From the NCBI RefSeq assembly GCF_000511175.1, contig NZ_KI866530.1, forward strand, positions 1,684,498-1,748,497: a stretch of DNA of 64,000 nucleotides. Reading direction: 5' to 3'. Position 1 is the first letter of the stretch, and each line of letters starts with the position of its first letter. Shown here piece by piece: positions 62,835 through 64,000 of the stretch. The notes under the pieces are model-generated. The model ran no database searches and was not told the origin of the DNA. It saw only the letters and a program-made list of their open reading frames with translations. The DNA is from Sediminibacterium salmoneum NBRC 103935 (GTDB lineage: Bacteria > Bacteroidota > Bacteroidia > Chitinophagales > Chitinophagaceae). Both the position numbers and the translations under genes were made by a program.

Positions 62835-63914
62835 ATGAAAACTTTGTTGAGCGTATTTTTTAGTTTGTTATTGAGTGGTATTGTAGTAGCCCAGGATAAA
62901 CAAGACCGTCCCGCGGTTTCCTTTAGCGGATACATTGAAACCTATTATAGTTACGATTTTGGAAGACCGCTTTCCAATACCCGCCCCGGATTTGCATATT
63001 CGCACAATAAACACAATGAAGTGGCACTGAACCTGGGATATATTAAAGCAGCTTATGCACAAAATGGAGTGAGAGCCAATTTAGCTGTTGCCACAGGAAC
63101 CTATATGAATGCCAACCTGGCTGCAGAACCTGGTGTGCTTAAAAATATTTATGAAGCCAACGTCGGCTTACAATTATCTAAGACCGCCAATCTTTGGTTG
63201 GATGCAGGTATTTTTGCATCACATATTGGCTTTGAAAGTGCAATTGGTAAAGATTGCTGGTCTCTGACCAGGGGCATTCTCGCTGATAATTCGCCTTATT
63301 ATGAATCGGGGGTAAAATTAACCTATATTTCACCCAATGAAAAATGGACACTCAGCGGATTGGTCTTAAATGGATGGCAAAGAATGCAACGAGTGCCTGG
63401 AAATCGTACCCTTGGACTTGGCCATCAAATAACGTATAAACCCAATGATGCAGTCACCTTAAATAGTAGTTCTTTTATTGGCAATGATAAACCAGATAGC
63501 GTACGTCAGATGCGATACTTCCATAATTTTTATGGTATATTCCAGCTATCTTCTAAATGGGCTGTTACAGCTGGATTTGACATTGGATTTGAACAAAAAT
63601 ACAAAGGAAGCAATCAATACAATACCTGGTATACCCCAATCGTTATGGCAAAACTAAAGGCAGATAACAAAAACAGTATTACTGCCCGAATAGAATATTA
63701 TAACGACCCAAATCAAGTGATTATCAGTACCGGAACAACCAATGGATTTAAAACCTGGGGTTATTCTATCAACTACGATCGCCAATTAAGCGATCAGGCA
63801 GTTTGGCGCATTGAAGCCCGTAGCTTCTCGTCTAATGATAAAATATTTGAAAAAAATAGTCGGCTGAGTACTGGTAATTTCTTTATGACAACAGCAATTG
63901 CCATTTCATTTTAG
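62835..63914 (+). CDS. Outer-membrane porin-like barrel in the kdp operon
   Basis: 359 residues with a signal peptide (residues 1-19, cleaved near VVAQ). Amphipathic beta strands follow (SFSGYIETYYSYDFGRP, EVALNLGYIKAAYAQN, IFASHIGFESAIG, ITARIEYYND) and a terminal aromatic strand ends in ATAIAISF, the outer-membrane barrel signature. It starts five bases after kdpC and precedes kdpD, so it is in the operon. It probably lets potassium or its counter-ion cross the outer membrane; this is inferred from position. No charge-selectivity loop was identified. Confidence 0.75.
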   Translation: MKTLLSVFFSLLLSGIVVAQDKQDRPAVSFSGYIETYYSYDFGRPLSNTRPGFAYSHNKHNEVALNLGYIKAAYAQNGVRANLAVATGTYMNANLAAEPGVLKNIYEANVGLQLSKTANLWLDAGIFASHIGFESAIGKDCWSLTRGILADNSPYYESGVKLTYISPNEKWTLSGLVLNGWQRMQRVPGNRTLGLGHQITYKPNDAVTLNSSSFIGNDKPDSVRQMRYFHNFYGIFQLSSKWAVTAGFDIGFEQKYKGSNQYNTWYTPIVMAKLKADNKNSITARIEYYNDPNQVIISTGTTNGFKTWGYSINYDRQLSDQAVWRIEARSFSSNDKIFEKNSRLSTGNFFMTTAIAISF

Positions 63915-63955
63915 CATTCAGCCTAGTATGCTTATCTTCTTCTAACAGCTCGCTT

Positions 63956-64000
63956 ATGCAAGAAAAAGACCAAAAAGTTCAACAGTTTCTCAATCTCATC
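63956..64000 (+). CDS. kdpD: Sensor histidine kinase KdpD, N-terminal start (partial)
   Basis: The frame opens with ATG at 63956 and runs to the window end (15 residues, MQEKDQKVQQFLNLI). This opening matches the start of Bacteroidota KdpD as recalled (...VQHFLxLIKKSRRGKFK). It lies 41 bp after the porin gene in the kdp operon. KdpD senses potassium limitation. The rest is outside the window, so the kinase domain is unverified. Confidence 0.65.
   Translation, partial: MQEKDQKVQQFLNLI

Overview
The window comes from a Bacteroidota chromosome, most likely a Chitinophagaceae-type bacterium (family level is inference). The evidence is a type IX secretion/gliding locus (gldJ, porU, porV), SusC/SusD pairs, TAnnTTTG-type -7 promoter boxes and very few Shine-Dalgarno sites. 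It is mostly a set of chromosomal operons broken up by small toxin-antitoxin (TA) style modules.

0-16.2 kb: the 3' end of metF faces an lhgO-ydcF-ispF-gldJ run on the minus strand. On the plus strand follow a HicB/HicA-like pair, porU, an SLBB polysaccharide-export protein, porV and murF. A DUF6364/PIN pair, DUF983, an RHH/MazF pair with a truncated toxin, and a 53-residue HigA fragment follow murF.

16.2-22.8 kb: a lipoprotein, a beta-helix lipoprotein and a TonB-dependent receptor, then an alkaline-phosphatase-fold membrane enzyme. The receptor promoter carries six TGTTAC repeats at exactly 11 bp, placed like a PhoB box. This is the best regulatory signal in the window.

22.8-29.1 kb: a stress/defence-like island. 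It holds a Fic AMP-transferase, two tail-to-tail hipBA modules (one hipB frameshifted), a degenerate-MNT/HEPN protein with an unknown small partner, and a divergent XRE regulator behind three evenly spaced palindromes.

29.1-49.9 kb: a complete sialoglycan utilisation locus. SusC/SusD import feeds a neuraminate lyase, a mutarotase, an MFS transporter, a sialidase and an AGE-type epimerase. Two SGNH-esterase/GH20 fusion enzymes and a GH2 enzyme trim glycans. A GntR/FCD regulator is divergent to susC, with a matching palindrome between them and a strong hairpin between susD and nanA.

49.9-56.9 kb: a secreted unknown protein, an OmpA-domain protein, a sigma factor split by a frameshift at an A8 run, a membrane TPR protein and a CHAT/TPR protein. 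A GH127 remnant follows. 56.9-64 kb: a potassium-uptake operon, kdpFABC plus a porin and the start of kdpD. It is preceded by an NtrC-type regulator and a candidate sigma-54 promoter instead of the usual KdpE. No rRNA, tRNA, CRISPR or insertion sequence was recognised.
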